64,000 nucleotides of DNA from Oreohelix idahoensis (taxonomy: Eukaryota > Mollusca > Gastropoda > Stylommatophora > Oreohelicidae), in assembly GCA_024509875.1 (NCBI GenBank), contig JAMPIV010000298.1, positions 248,001-312,000 of the forward strand, given 5' to 3'. Of this stretch, positions 10,251 through 20,705 are shown piece after piece. The translations under genes and the position numbers were made by a program. Positions within the stretch are counted from its first letter, which is position 1. The number at the start of each line of letters is the position of its first letter. The notes under the pieces were generated by a model that was not told where the DNA came from, searched no databases, and saw only the letters and a program-made list of their open reading frames with translations.

Positions 10251-10865
10251 TAGCAATCTGATATTAAGGATCTGATGGAGGCATCTGTTAGTGAAGATCT
10301 AAAAATTTGAATGTGATCCTAAAATCTCTATGGTTCAGTTTGGTTTTAAGGACTATCTTCACTGCACATGGACAACTCCATCAGTGCTCCGATCTCCCTT
10401 AGATCACACAAGGAGGATCTCAGCACAGTGCGCAAACTCCATAGCAACGGCGAGAATCCCAAAATGTGTATATAGGAATCACATATTCTATAAATATTTT
10501 TGTGGTGGGAAGGTTTATAATTTTCAAATTTTTCTAGAGCAGCGGCCTGATAGGCCTACTCTTTACGATTTCCAACTGCTGTGAGATTTTTAATGTGTGC
10601 AACTTGCACAAGGGACCTCCTATTTTTTCGCCCTTTTCCGAGAAGGCTAGGCATCCGATCTAACTACCCAGGAGACCAGGGGGGAGTATGACATCATTAG
10701 GCCCACTGGTTCTGAAAAAAAAATTTCCATAAATTATTTTCCTCCAAATGGGAATTGAACCTGGTACCTCTAGAATTCGAGGCAGATGCCATACCTCTTA
10801 TCCACTCTGACCCCTTTTTTAAAAAAAATATCTTTAATTAAACCAACTAAAATAGATTGTCACTA

Positions 10866-11099
10866 CAGGTCTGTATCATTTTATCCAAAATCCTCAAGAA
10901 CAGCTCTGCTTCAGAAACCGGATTTTTTTCAGTTTTTAGATGTCGACCACAATAGCTCAAAGTCAGCCAAAATGTGTTCAAAAATAGCCCAAAGTTGGTC
11001 AAAATAGTCAGAAACTGTGATCAAAAAGTAACCAGGAGAAATTTTCAACATTCAAAATATTTTGGTTTTCCTGTGTTTGGATAAAAGAATATAGATTTG
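10866..11099. mobile_element. TA-flanked MITE, copy 1
   Basis: Terminal inverted repeats run from CAGGTCTGTATCATTTTATCC on the left to a complementary GGATAAAAGAATATAGATTTG on the right, flanked by TA (10864-10865, 11100-11101). The interior repeats 'caaaatagccc' and 'tcaaaat' motifs. Same family as 20706-20934 and 63782-64000, here in reverse relative to them. The TA target and short TIRs suggest mobilisation by a Tc1/mariner-type transposase. Length 234 bp, no coding capacity. Confidence 0.75.
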
Positions 11100-11223
11100 T
11101 ACTTCTAATGCACTTTAAAAAAAAAAATTTCATTTAAAATGTACAGCATTTTCTTGGTAGGTCTACAGCTTTTGTGCATGTTAAATTTCAGCACAAAATT
11201 AGTAGGAAACAGACATCTCATAC

Positions 11224-11317
11224 CTATGGCTGCTTTGGCACTCCCAACATGGGCTTGTAAAATTGTTCCCCTGTGGTGCAGCATGGCAGTAATGTTTATG
11301 ATCACTCCTCCATTATC
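11224..11317 (-). CDS. DECR2: DECR2-like gene, exon 6 (catalytic Lys exon)
   Basis: The minus strand reads [17 protein letters not shown], then [13 protein letters not shown]. This matches the DECR2 block GGVIVNITATL...HAGSAKAAV (from memory of the human protein). The lysine of GSAK is the SDR catalytic lysine; DECR2 proteins lack the usual SDR tyrosine four residues earlier, and it is absent here too (His-Val-Gly). The acceptor is TCTGACCAG and the donor is GTATGAG. Entry phase 0 and exit phase 1 fit the neighbouring exons. Confidence 0.93.
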
Positions 11318-11789
11318 CTGGTCAGACAAAACAAATAGTATTGAAATGAACAAAGGTAAATATAGATATTAATTTAAATGCATCTGCACATTGAAAAAAA
11401 AATTAACTTGCTTGAAAAGTTGCTACAATTTTTACAGCCAAAAATGTCAATTATCAGTAACAAGAACCTAAAATGTCAGGACACTTTTGATAAATTACAT
11501 TTGTTTCCTTGCACTGCTCTTTACACAATAGTTTTGAAAGTGCAGTTCTCTATGTGCATACAAAAATAAAATTAAAAGAGATCTTTCCCAGCCATTAATA
11601 TCTAAATTCAGTCTGATGAACACATTTTCTAAGGTTTGAAAAAAAACTGTAATTTGAAAACTATTTTAAGTCATTTTCACCTAACCCTCTTTAAAGCCTC
11701 TTTCTGACTTTAAACTTTTAACCTCCACAGCAAGAGCAAAAATAAGATTCTCTAATGTATTTCATCACTTTCTTTTTCACTACCTATGC

Positions 11790-12035
11790 ATCAAGGAGCC
11801 ACCACTGTAGCTGGTCCTCTCGCAGAGAGCCTACACCAAGCATTCAGAAGCCCTTGCAGGGGTGGTTTCTGTAACAATCTGTTTTACATGACGGAGTTGC
11901 CAGTCTCATGCACAATGTAATTAGTCACGTTGTACAACATGCCTGAGGGAACTAGTTCTATTCTTTCTCTGTCTCGTCACAGACACCCCCCCCCCCCCCC
12001 CCCCTCGGAACTACATGGGGCATCATAACATCTTC
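11790..12035 (+). repeat. Dispersed repeat family A, copy 1, with a C19 tract
   Basis: Core motifs shared among copies: 'CACTG.AGCT.GTCCTCT.GCA', 'AAGC....CA..AAGCCTTC', 'TTGCAG..GTGG.TTCTGTA.CAA', 'TGTTTTACATGA', 'GTTGCCAG.CTCATGCA', 'ATTAGTCAC' and 'TCTATTCTT..TGTC'. This copy carries a 19-C run (11986-12004) before 'ggaactacatggggc'. Other copies: 13050, 19805, 20465 (minus), 22040, 42040, 63255. It looks like a SINE family whose head I do not recognise. Confidence 0.65.
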
Positions 12036-12046
12036 AGCATGACAAC

Positions 12047-12353
12047 GGGACCCAAAGACGCAGCAATAGTGAATGCAGTCAGCGACCCATAGCTTGACTG
12101 CTTGCATCAGGGTCAGCGAACCAGAGCTGACCTAGACCCTACTCCACCTCCACGTGGTGGTCCTGGAAACAGGCTGCATCACTGCAGTCTGGCTGAGAGA
12201 GTAGGGATCGAAGAGGGAAGGCAAACCCGGTCCCAAAAAATGCAGTGCTGAAGTCGGATGTGCCGGCTGAAAGGCGCAGATATCGCAGCTCTGCTGTAAA
12301 CAGACACAACGCAACCAACGTCCTTTTCAGGACGAACGAGGAAGAAGAAGAAG
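12047..12353 (+). mobile_element. SINE-like family B, copy 1, GAA-rich tail, 11-bp TSD
   Basis: Flanked by AGCATGACAAC at 12036-12046 and 12354-12364. It starts GGGACCCAAAGACGCAGCAA and ends ACGAACGAGGAAGAAGAAGA. Two more copies are at 40887-41137 (minus) and 43281-43584, each with its own target-site duplication. No clear box A/box B was found, so the head could be a non-tRNA RNA or an internally deleted LINE. The tail matches the 3' end of the LINE at 45.6-48.3 kb. Confidence 0.88.
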
Positions 12354-12734
12354 AGCATGACAACAACAACAAAAAGAGGAAATAGCAAGCGTTTGAGCAT
12401 GCTACAATATAGTTAGCAAGCCAGCCTTTCCAGGGCTAGTCCTTTCAGGGCTAACATCAGTCTAAGATCAAAACTGAATTTTTTTTTAAAAAGCACACAA
12501 TACACCCCAATTATAACTGAAACAGCCCACCTCAGGTTAAGTTTAAAAGGGTATTAAAGCTCTATGACAGGGTAAAACGAGAGAATGAAAGGGCATGGCA
12601 CTTCTTTCATTCTTAAAAACTGAACGATCATGTTGAGGAGTGTGTGTGTGCTGAACTGTATCAATAAAAATACAGTAATTTTTTTTAAAATTGGTACAAC
12701 ATGAACATACTCCACATCACAAACTGTTACTCAC

Positions 12735-12859
12735 TTTGAAATATTTGTCAAAGACAACTTTGCTGACATTGTAAGTTCCAAGTGTATCAATCTCTATCAC
12801 TGTCTTGAATGCATTAAAAGACATGGTTTCCAATGGACACAGAAAATTGCCAGCAGCTC
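12735..12859 (-). CDS. DECR2: DECR2-like gene, exon 5
   Basis: The minus strand reads [20 protein letters not shown] and then [20 protein letters not shown]. This is the highly characteristic DECR2 block (AAGNFLCP...[18 protein letters not shown] in the human protein, from memory). In SDRs this segment holds the N-A-G loop after the fourth strand and the substrate-facing loop. The acceptor GCTTTTGCAG and donor GTGAGTAA are clear. Entry phase 1 and exit phase 0 are consistent with exons 4 and 6. Confidence 0.95.
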
Positions 12860-13049
12860 CTGCAAAAGCAAAACTAGTTATCACTTTCCACAAGTTATAA
12901 AAAAAAAAACGCCTCAAAGGGGTCCACAATGTGCTAATAGTGGTTACCTTCCCCTGTACGGAGGAGTCAAGGCAGAGAAAAAAAAACAAATTAAAAAGAG
13001 GGAAATGTACGAGAACAAAAAATCATCATCTTCATTTTATTTTTCGCTC

Positions 13050-13215
13050 CTTACGGGGAATGGAGCTACTACTGCAGCTGATCCTCTTGTTGGAAGACAA
13101 ACACCAAAGCATTAATTTGCCCTTGCAGCAGTTTCACATCATGTGCTTGCCAGTCCAATGCAAAATCTCATGCAAGTTGCCTCTTTGTCTTTCTGACGGG
13201 ACCTAGTCTGTTTTA
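13050..13215 (+). repeat. Dispersed repeat family A, copy 2
   Basis: Shares 'tttcgctccttacgg..ATGGAGC', 'CTGCAGCTGATCCTCTTG', 'CCTTGCAGCAGTTTCACATCATG' and 'GCCAGTCCAATGCA' with the other copies. More diverged than copies 1 and 5; boundaries are approximate. Confidence 0.55.
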
Positions 13216-13480
13216 CAGACAGGGGGTATGGTGTGTTGGTGTTGTGGGTAGTGGACTCTTCCCCTTGCTTCACCCTAGGCCTAGTGAATTCATTTTTCAT
13301 GAAAGGAGCGACCATTGCGGTGTCAATCTCTTGGTCTAGCAAAACCTCTCATACCCTAAGATCGTTGTGCGTGGTGAAGAGCCACACCCTCCTCGAGGTA
13401 GTCCTGGTAACTGAGGGTGTGAACCCCCAGGCTAAATGGATCTAGAGCAAATCTCGATAATAAAACCGGTGCACTACACC

Positions 13481-13735
13481 GTAGGGAGCCACGGTAGCAT
13501 AGTGGTTAGTGCACTGGCTTCCTAGCTCAGTGGTCCATGGTTCGATCCCCAGATGAGGTGGGATTTTTTTAGAACGCAAACAGCTCCTGGGTCGACCCAG
13601 CCCCAATTGGGTACCAGAGCAACTCTGGGAAGGTTAAGGCAGCCGGCTCGATGATGACCACATCACCCCTAGTGTGCCGATGGTTGAGAAATTATATGCC
13701 TCAATGGGCGTGTAACGGGATCCTTTTCTTTTCCT
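13481..13735 (+). mobile_element. tRNA-derived SINE, copy 2 (8-bp TSD)
   Basis: Flanked by ACTACACC at 13473-13480 and 13736-13743. The head is GTAGGGAGCCACGGTAGCAT with box A TAGCATAGTGG and, about 45 bp on, box B GGTTCGATCCC. The body contains GGTCGACCCAGCCCCAATTG, as in the copy at 9727-10007. The body and ending 'gtaacgggatcc' are the same in both copies. It lies in intron 4 of the DECR2-like gene. Confidence 0.88.
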
Positions 13736-14212
13736 ACTACACCATACACACCCTCTGTGGGTGGGAAGGAGCCAGATGGATACTGAACAAAGTCTTGGGA
13801 GTGGGAACAAGTATGAACTACTTCCGGAACCCACCGTACAGGCACAGAGACTCAGGACGTGACGATCCTATTGCCTTCAACTTTTGATCATTTGCCTAGA
13901 GCCTCGGCGTAACAAGCAGGTAATCGGTGGCGGGAAATGAGCACTGTGAGCTCTACCTTGGCTACATATCTCAGGGAGATGCAGAAACACCCCCTTTATC
14001 TTCCCTAGAGCTGGCACAGTACACTTCTGGCTTCTACCCAGGGTGGGTAGAAAATCCACAGGCACCCCAGCAACACAATGCCATGATGATGAAAATGTCA
14101 AAAACTGGATCAGACTTTCTGAAATGTCTGAAAGAGCTGTAGGCCAAATCTTTCTGTGTCTCCTCACAGACTATTGAGAACCACACGAGGATTATCACAT
14201 ATGATAACTGTA

Positions 14213-14905
14213 TTAATCCCTTAACTGTGTTTGGCTATCATATGTATACCTTGGCAGCAATTTAGACACAGTTGGAGGGACAGACAATGATATCAAAATA
14301 AGAATACAAAAGGCTAGGGGAGCTTTCATTGCATTGGGAAATATATGGAGATCAAAAGAAATCAAGTACAACATAAAAATCAGAACTTTCAATTCAAATG
14401 TCAAGTTAGTCGTGTGTTGTATGTCTCTAAAACATGAAGAACAAAAACAACCAAAAATCTACATTCATAAATGAGTGCATGGGTAGAATAGATGGATTGA
14501 AGTGGTATGACAAGATCACTAATGCGCAACTGATGACAAGAACCAGACAAATGCCAGTGGAACAAGAGATGAGAAGAAGATGCTGGACATGGATAGAACA
14601 CACACTGAGGAAATCTGATGACAGTTTTACCAGGCAATCCTTGTTCTGGAATCCCCTGGATAAGAGAGACAGAGGAAGACCAAAGAACACAAGCAGGAGA
14701 GAACTGGAGACAGACAGAACTGGAGACAGACAGAACTGGAGACAGACAGAACTGGAGACAGACAGAACTGGAGACAGACAGAACTGGGGACAGACATGAA
14801 GGGCATGAAGAAGACATGAAGAAGACCTGGAGCTCATGGCACGGGACAGGAAGACTTTGTTGAAGGTCCATTCTCCTTGGTGAGGGTGATGATCTTGTTT
14901 GGCTG
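14213..14905 (+). pseudogene. LINE RT C-terminal remnant containing a 16-bp minisatellite
   Basis: Reads YVYLGSNLDTVGGTDNDIKI, then IRIQKARGAFIALGNIW, FNSNVKLV, then RRRCWTWIEHTLRKSDD and PLDKRDRGRPKNTSRRELE. This order (YLGS, GGTD.DI..RI.KAR.AF, FNSNVKS.LLYG, RRR..W.G..LRK, RGRP..TWRRE) is the tail of the RT domain in a common LINE type. The minisatellite (14701-14796) expands the RRELE segment. Frames are broken elsewhere. Confidence 0.7.
14701..14796 (+). repeat. 16-bp minisatellite, six units
   Basis: Six tandem copies of GAACTGGAGACAGACA, the last with one change (GGGG). They amplify a stretch of the LINE tail that normally occurs once (compare 'gaactggatacagaagtg' near 588 and 'gctagaaacagaggtg' near 15230), so the repeat grew after insertion. 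Confidence 0.9.
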
Positions 14906-14924
14906 CATAGACCATTGAAAGAAT

Positions 14925-15365
14925 CTTCAACTCAAATGTGAAGTCAGTCCTATTGTATGGCTCTGAGACATGGAGAACAACAAAGACAACAATTTCATAA
15001 ATGGGTGCTTACGTGGAATAGAGGGATTAAAATGGTATGACAAGGTTACCAACGTGGAACTGAGGACAAGAACTAGACAAGTGCCAGTGGAACAAGAGAT
15101 GAGAAGACGACAATGGCGATGGATAGGGGACACACTGAGGAAACCTGTTGATAGCATACAAGGCAGTTCTTGTTCTGGAACCCCCAGGGCAAGAGAGGCA
15201 GAGGTAGACCAAGAAGCACACGGAGAAGAGAGCTAGAAACAGAGGTGAAAATGATGAGGAAGAACGTGGAAAGAACTTGAGATGATGACACGTGACAGGA
15301 GGACTTGGCAGGTGTTTGTTGAAGTCCTATGCTCCTTTGGGAACGGAGGGTTAGGAATGAATGAA
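14925..15365 (+). pseudogene. Second copy of the same LINE tail
   Basis: Restarts at 'caactcaaatgtgaagtcagtcct' (FNSNVKS) and repeats the tail seen at 14.39-14.9 kb through RRRQWRWIGDTLRKPVD, a frameshifted RGRP/WRRE block, to 'tgaagtcctatgctcctttgg'. The two copies are in direct orientation and adjacent, so they are either a tandem duplication or two insertions at one site. Confidence 0.65.
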
Positions 15366-15951
15366 ATAGACCATTGACAAGCTATTGAATGTCAGTGTTT
15401 CAGTAACTTATTTGTTGCAAAGTTAGGTAGCTGGTCTTAAATAAACCTTCTTAACTGCTCTTATGAACCGGTTTTAAAGAAATTCTGAACACAAAGCATT
15501 TTTTAAATCAATTTACAAAATAACCAGACCAAAAGGTCTTTTATATTTGAACATGTACCCTAATATAACCGACAGCCCCTATGTCTAGGTCAAACACAGA
15601 GTTCCTCGCCAATATTTTTTTTAAAATTATTTTAAATCATATCTAATGTCATCTACCCAAAAAAAAAAATTGCAAACTGGTAAAGTCAGTGTTCAGCTGT
15701 AAATGGGTACCTGACTCCACTCTTGAGTTAGAAAACTGGTCACTCTACCTCAACTCAAACAACAAAAAAAGCTGGACCTAGCGTGGTGAAGTCTCTAACA
15801 TTTCACTTCCCTATGGTAGTTTCTTGTATGGGACTATCTTTATCTTTCAGACAATACTGACAAAACATGGGATGCCGCTGGGGGGGTTTAACCCTTTGTC
15901 AGCCATAGTCATAAACAGGAAACAAAGATACGAAATACAAATAGGCTAAGA

Positions 15952-16110
15952 CAGGGGTTCCCAACCTGGGGTGCGACAAAGAAGCCTAAGGTCAAGAGTC
16001 TCATGCTTAACCAACTGAGCTATCAACGTGATATTACTTTTGTAGGGGGTGCAAGCATTAATCAAACATTTCCTAGGGGTGCGGGGCATAGAAAAGGTTG
16101 GGAACCCCTG
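15952..16110. mobile_element. hAT-type MITE with 8-bp TSD
   Basis: Flanked by GGCTAAGA at 15944-15951 and 16111-16118. TIRs: CAGGGGTTCCCAACC on the left, GGTTGGGAACCCCTG on the right. An 8-bp duplication and CAGGGGT..CCC termini are diagnostic of the hAT superfamily. Length 159 bp; it needs a transposase in trans. The interior holds a tRNA-Lys-like sequence, listed separately. Confidence 0.92.
15983..16030 (-). other. tRNA-Lys(CUU)-like fragment inside the hAT MITE
   Basis: The minus strand reads GATAGCTCAGTTGGTTAAGC, then ATGAGACTCTTGACCTTAGG. The D-arm/box A (TAGCTCAGTTGG) and anticodon arm with a CTT anticodon resemble tRNA-Lys. The T-arm and acceptor are missing, so it cannot be a working tRNA. 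Confidence 0.55.
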
Positions 16111-16587
16111 GGCTAAGAGAAAAAGAAAAAAGCGCTGAAAACATGAGAGACAAAAAAGATGAACAAAAAAGGAAAAAGAGATAAGATGAGCAACAGAGAA
16201 AGATGAAAAAAGAACACAGGTAACATGAGGAATAGAAAAAAAACTAAATAAGTAAATAAAAATACAGAACCAGAAGGAAAAGAATATCAATGCTAGGAAT
16301 TTAACAAACAACAAAAACACAAAACAGAACATGAAATGACATAACAATGAAAAAATTTAATAGAAAAGTCCTGGTGTGAGATCCAAAATTGTGAATCTAG
16401 AAGGCTCAAGCAGGAGGAACTCACAAACGCTGATACTAACATAGGGGAAATATGAATACAAAAATCAGATATGAAACAAAACATAAACAACAACAAAAAA
16501 AGTGAGGAATAAAAGATAATAAGGCACTGTAATAATAAACAGCCAGTGAATAGTAGAAATTAAAAAAAAGACAACCCATTTTTAAAA

Positions 16588-16836
16588 TTAGGTGATTCTC
16601 CAAAGAAAAGTGAATTCTGTCATCTCCACAATATGAGTGGATAGCCGTTGTCTGTGTGTCAGAAGTTCCAGAATGATTGGGACCATCAATTGAGCAGCCA
16701 TATGTTTATAAGCCCTGTGAGAAATGTCTGTCAAATGTTCTTGAAATCTATAGGATAAACACCTGCTTGTTGCCAAATGTTCTTGAAATCTGTAAGATAA
16801 ACACCTGCTTGTTTCTCCAATATAGGTAATGCCACT
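16588..16836 (-). pseudogene. Penelope-like element GIY-YIG endonuclease remnant
   Basis: The minus strand reads GITYIGETSRCLSYRFQEHL, then an immediate second copy of TSRCLSYRFQEHL, then TDISHRAYKHM. 'G-I-x-Y-I-G-E-T ... R..EHL.DI' is the GIY-YIG block fused to the C-terminus of Penelope-like retroelement RTs. The 42-bp internal duplication is in frame. After about 60 residues the match decays. No RT sequence was recognised next to it. It lies in intron 4. Confidence 0.75.
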
Positions 16837-16916
16837 GTTTCTTTTTCAAGTACTATGCATAGTGGCTCAGACAAACATGTCTCTCCACAATTTCCTGTTT
16901 CCATTTCTGTTTATAA

Positions 16917-17004
16917 ATTCTCCTAATTACTGTTTATAAATTCTCCTAATTACTGTTTATAAATTCTCCTAATTACTGTTTATAAATTCTCCTATTGTGA
17001 TTTC
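16917..17004 (+). repeat. 23-bp tandem repeat, about four units
   Basis: Unit CTGTTTATAAATTCTCCTAATTA, three perfect copies and a partial fourth that ends 'ctcctattg'. It lies just upstream (in minus-strand sense) of the Penelope remnant. Confidence 0.88.
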
Positions 17005-17203
17005 TTTCCATGCCATGATGTCAAAGAGTCCAGTACCTTCTCTCTTTGTAATCCTCTATTTCTTTTTCCCTTAATCTTTCCTGTTGTCACGATACATTCC
17101 GGCTACATCTTCCCATAACATGCCCAAATGAAAGTGGACTGCTTCCTGCTAATGAGTAAAGAGTATCCAACGTGCACCAGCAAATGGATTTGTTCTTAGA
17201 ATA

Positions 17204-17945
17204 ACATTTGTTTTGGTGGAAAATCCGTCTCCTACAGCAGGTGAATAAAAAAAAAGTGCAACATGAGTTTGCAGAAAAGTTTCATTGTTAACAATAGTAC
17301 TAGAATAAGCTGGTTTGTGCACAGTAACTTTAGCCCCACTCTATCCCAATGTTAACAGTTTATAAGGTAGCCAAGATGCATCAATCTGTATCTGTATTTA
17401 AAAAAACAAAACAGTGCATTAAAAATTGAAGCTAACTAGTAAGAGTTTTATGAAACCAAACCTTTTAGTTTACTTATGACATCTGTGTAATTCTTCTTCA
17501 TTGTCACGAGAGGGTTGATTATTATTTAAATGCCAAATCCTGGACAAAAACATTTGTTTTGGTGAAAATGATACCAGGATAGTGCAACAGATAGTTTGCA
17601 GAAAAGTTTCATTGGTACTTATAAGAAATAGCCCCCCTTTTCTAAGGAAAGAGAATAAGGTATCTGTGTACGACATGCATTAAAAAGAAGTAGGATCAAG
17701 CTTTTAGTGTATAATCTGTGTAATTCTTCTTAGGTATGATGATTATTATTTAAATTATAAGATTCTGGACAAAAAGTTGTATAGATTCCTATGGGTCTAC
17801 CCCCTTTCTGAAAAGAATAAGGGTGTATCGACATCAAAGGTAGGATCAAGCTGTATAAGTTCTAGGTATGATGATATTATATGTTCCTAGATTCCTATGG
17901 ACTCCCTCTCAAAATCCTCCTATGATTATATTATTATTATTGTTG
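17204..17945 (+). repeat. Four imperfect tandem units, each shorter than the last
   Basis: Units begin at about 17204 (346 bp), 17550 (226 bp), 17776 (115 bp) and 17891 (about 55 bp). Shared landmarks in order: 'acatttgttttggtg', 'agtttgcagaaaagtttcat', 'tagcccc', 'aataagg', 'gcattaaaaa', 'cttttagt', 'tctgtgtaattcttctt', 'gattattatttaaat', 'ctggacaaaaa'. Each later unit keeps the order but loses pieces throughout, not just at an end. No coding potential. Confidence 0.75.
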
Positions 17946-17999
17946 GCTCTGCTAGGGGTATTAACTAAATTATCTACCAACAAGAACTTGAACTCAACT

Positions 18000-19800
18000 T
18001 AAATAATTAAGTGAGTCAGCTGGTAAATATTTACAATTTATTTTTACAGATCTTATTTTCTTCTTGAAAATATTTAACAAAAAAAAAAAAAACTTCAATT
18101 ACAAAATTAAATAAATATGCACTTGAAAATTGTTCAACACAATTTGTCAAAGGTCTCTGAATTCGTAGGAGGTTATCACTGGATTGACATCACTCTTGTA
18201 GAATCTCTAGGCTATATCTTTATATTACTGTTCTTTCACTGTCCTTTTATTTTAAGTTATCACTGCCTATAACTATGCCCCAACATGGGTCATCATTTGA
18301 TTACTGTCTATAATCTTGGAGTGACTGGTATACTCTACAGTGGCCTTGTTTTTCACTCATCTGTAGAATGAAGCTATTTCCACTTTGGTCCTGGGAGTAA
18401 AGTTAATGATCTTCCTCCAGGCAGTAGGTACTACCTGATTGACCCTCTGAACTCAAAAGGCACTTGCATCAGGAGTTCCCTCAGTAGTGGATGACTTTAA
18501 TATGTGTAGTAGGGTTTACAGGATATAACCTGAAACGAATTAGAGGTAACCCCTATATTTTCCATCACTATCCCACTATCACAAAGGTTGGGATGATAGA
18601 CAGTTTCAGACAGTGTGCTAGCAGATGCACAGGACATAGTATAGAAGCAACAACCAAATCCAGTTCACTGTAACTAAAATTTTTCTCTAAATCCTTAGTT
18701 AGAGCCAGTTGTCCATGATCCACCTCCATACAATGATTAAGTCTTGTATAAAATACTAAGTAATAGCTTAAACAATCCAGTAAAACAATCGCTTTCATTC
18801 TTCCTTACGTTCCTGGTGTGTGTGTCTATTCCATCAAGAAATAATTCTTTAAATGCTTTTCTAAACCTACAGACACACTTTTACCACCATTCTCAATTAT
18901 TTGAATATATATCTTGGCAGTGTTTTGCCTCCAGAAATTTCACAATGGTTCTAACACATCTACACACTTCCCAACGCAGAAGTGAATTAATCAATAGAAA
19001 TACATATATTTATATACATATATATAGATTCTTTCTTACCCTCAGGCACATACAGTCGAGCTGTTAATGGTTGTAATGGTCTGCTCTCAGTTACAAAAGG
19101 CAAAGGCACTATTCACTAACACTTTTTGCGCTCGCTGTAATTTTCAAAATATGACTGGCCTATTTCCGTTTAGAATACACGCTATATATAGTCCAAGGTG
19201 GACGCCCGAGGGGGTTTCCTGCTCACTAGTATTTTGCATTCTGAAATGTATGTAAGATCTGTCTATGTGTACAAATCAGGAAAACTAAGATTTTATTTAT
19301 CTATGTTATTCCTGGAGTGATTTTCTTCATCTAAAGCTTAAAACACGCCCTGTATTATTCTACGTCTTCCTAGCTAATAGTCTTTTACTTTCCTAAGTGC
19401 ATTTTACTCTATGCGTACTCTAAACAGCAAAATTATGGACTAACCTGAGGCTTCGATGCATTCAACCAGAGATTTCTCTCTTAATATACTACTGGTCGTA
19501 AAAGTCTCTGCACAGACGTGTAGAGCAACATCTCCAATATCGTATTGGTGACCTCTTCCAGGTGGTACTTCTTTCCTAAGTCTGTAATTAATTGTCATCC
19601 TCCCATCGTTTGCACAGATTAGTCCTGGCCATTTTGACTGTACAATGCTTTAGTAAACAAGGCATAAAGGTACCCTCTGATTGGTCCGTGTATCAAGCAG
19701 TTCTTACAAAGTATGGCGCGCGGTTTGGTTAGAATTACTCAGAAGGACGTGTTGTGAAACAGACTTCACAACAATCATTTCTCTTTTTTTCTCTGTATAA
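18000..19800. other. Intron sequence with no recognised feature
   Basis: About 1.8 kb in intron 4. AT-rich, with a short TATATA-rich patch near 19000-19030. I see no exon, RT fragment or repeat boundary I can support. Confidence 0.5.
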
Positions 19801-19804
19801 TGCA

Positions 19805-19965
19805 GTCGATCGCCTTGCAGGAAGCATGCATCAAAGCACTCAATCAGCAATGGTCTTTGCAGCAATTTGTTTTACATAATAAAGTGGCCAGCCCCAAATA
19901 AGTTGCCTCTTATGGGCATTATTCCTATTCTCTGTCACCTCAGAAACCTCAAAGAGTAAAAAGTA
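19805..19965 (+). repeat. Dispersed repeat family A, copy 3
   Basis: Contains 'CTTGCAGGAAGCATGCATCAAAGCACTC', 'TTGCAGCAATTTGTTTTACATAAT' and 'CCAGCCCC...AGTTGCCTCTTAT', matching the family A order. Boundaries approximate. Confidence 0.55.
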
Positions 19966-20336
19966 GCATTTGTGTTATGAGCTCTATACAACTTTAGTTT
20001 ACTTTCTCGGTGTTTCCTACTTCCTGTTGTGGCAAGTGATGAGTTTTCCTGCAATATCTTGCCTACTTAGTTCTGTTCTTCCACTGTAAAACAGCTATAC
20101 TAATCTGCCACGCATCACACAGTAATACATGTACTAAGTCAAAGACAATGTGATGAACTGTACACAATACATGTAGGAGGCAGTGAAAGGAGTAAGAAAA
20201 GATGGACAGATTCATGGATTAATATGAGTAAAATAAGTTCTTTGCTGTCTGGATTAAAGAAAAAAAAAAGACTAAGTAGAGGTGGAAGATTGAGGGATAC
20301 ATTTACTGTCATATGATTTTTTTTTAAAAACAATAC

Positions 20337-20406
20337 CATTAATCAAGATGTCAATTCGACCAAATTCCTGAAGGCATTTTTCAACAGCAGTTATCACCTC
20401 CTGAGG
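20337..20406 (-). CDS. DECR2: DECR2-like gene, exon 4
   Basis: The minus strand reads PQEVITAVEKCLQEFGRIDI and then LIN, ending in phase 1. This matches the DECR2 segment leading to ...LKEFGRIDILIN, the fourth core strand before the cofactor-contacting N-A-A-G loop that starts exon 5. The acceptor is TCATTGCAG, the donor GTATTG. Length 70 bp. Confidence 0.93.
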
Positions 20407-20464
20407 CTGCAATGACAAATTTATAAATGATCAATATTATAGTAAAACTATACAGAAACATTTG

Positions 20465-20650
20465 TCATAAGGGGCAATTAAAATGAGGTTATGCGAGAGA
20501 CTGACAACTTCGTCATGTAAAACAAATTGCTACAGAAGCCACCAAAACAAGAATATGGAGGCTTTGATGCAGGCTTCCTGCAAGGAGACCAGAAGTAATG
20601 GTGGCTCCACGTTTCATAAGGAGCAAAAATGAAATGAATGAATTAAGATG
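20465..20650 (-). repeat. Dispersed repeat family A, copy 4 (reverse)
   Basis: Reverse complement shows 'TTTCGCTCCTTATGAAACGTGGAGCC'-like head pieces, 'GGTCTCCTTGCAGGAAGCCT', 'GGCTTCTGTAGCAATTTGTT' and 'TTTACATGACGAAGTTGTCA'. It lies 58 bp upstream of exon 4 in gene sense. Confidence 0.6.
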
Positions 20651-20705
20651 ATGTGGACTGATTTGTTCTTTCTTTAGGAGTTCAAACGTCTGAACACATC
20701 ATGTA

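Noticed and set aside
14401..14930. Open frames of 156 and 167 codons on the minus strand
   Set aside because: They run through the 16-bp minisatellite on the antisense strand (periodic SSVCLQFCLSPVL-type repeats); an artefact of the repeat.
15983..16030. A functional tRNA-Lys gene
   Set aside because: No T-arm, no acceptor stem and it lies inside a MITE.
15946..16347. 133-codon minus-strand frame rich in Phe
   Set aside because: Antisense of A-rich sequence plus the hAT MITE; low complexity.
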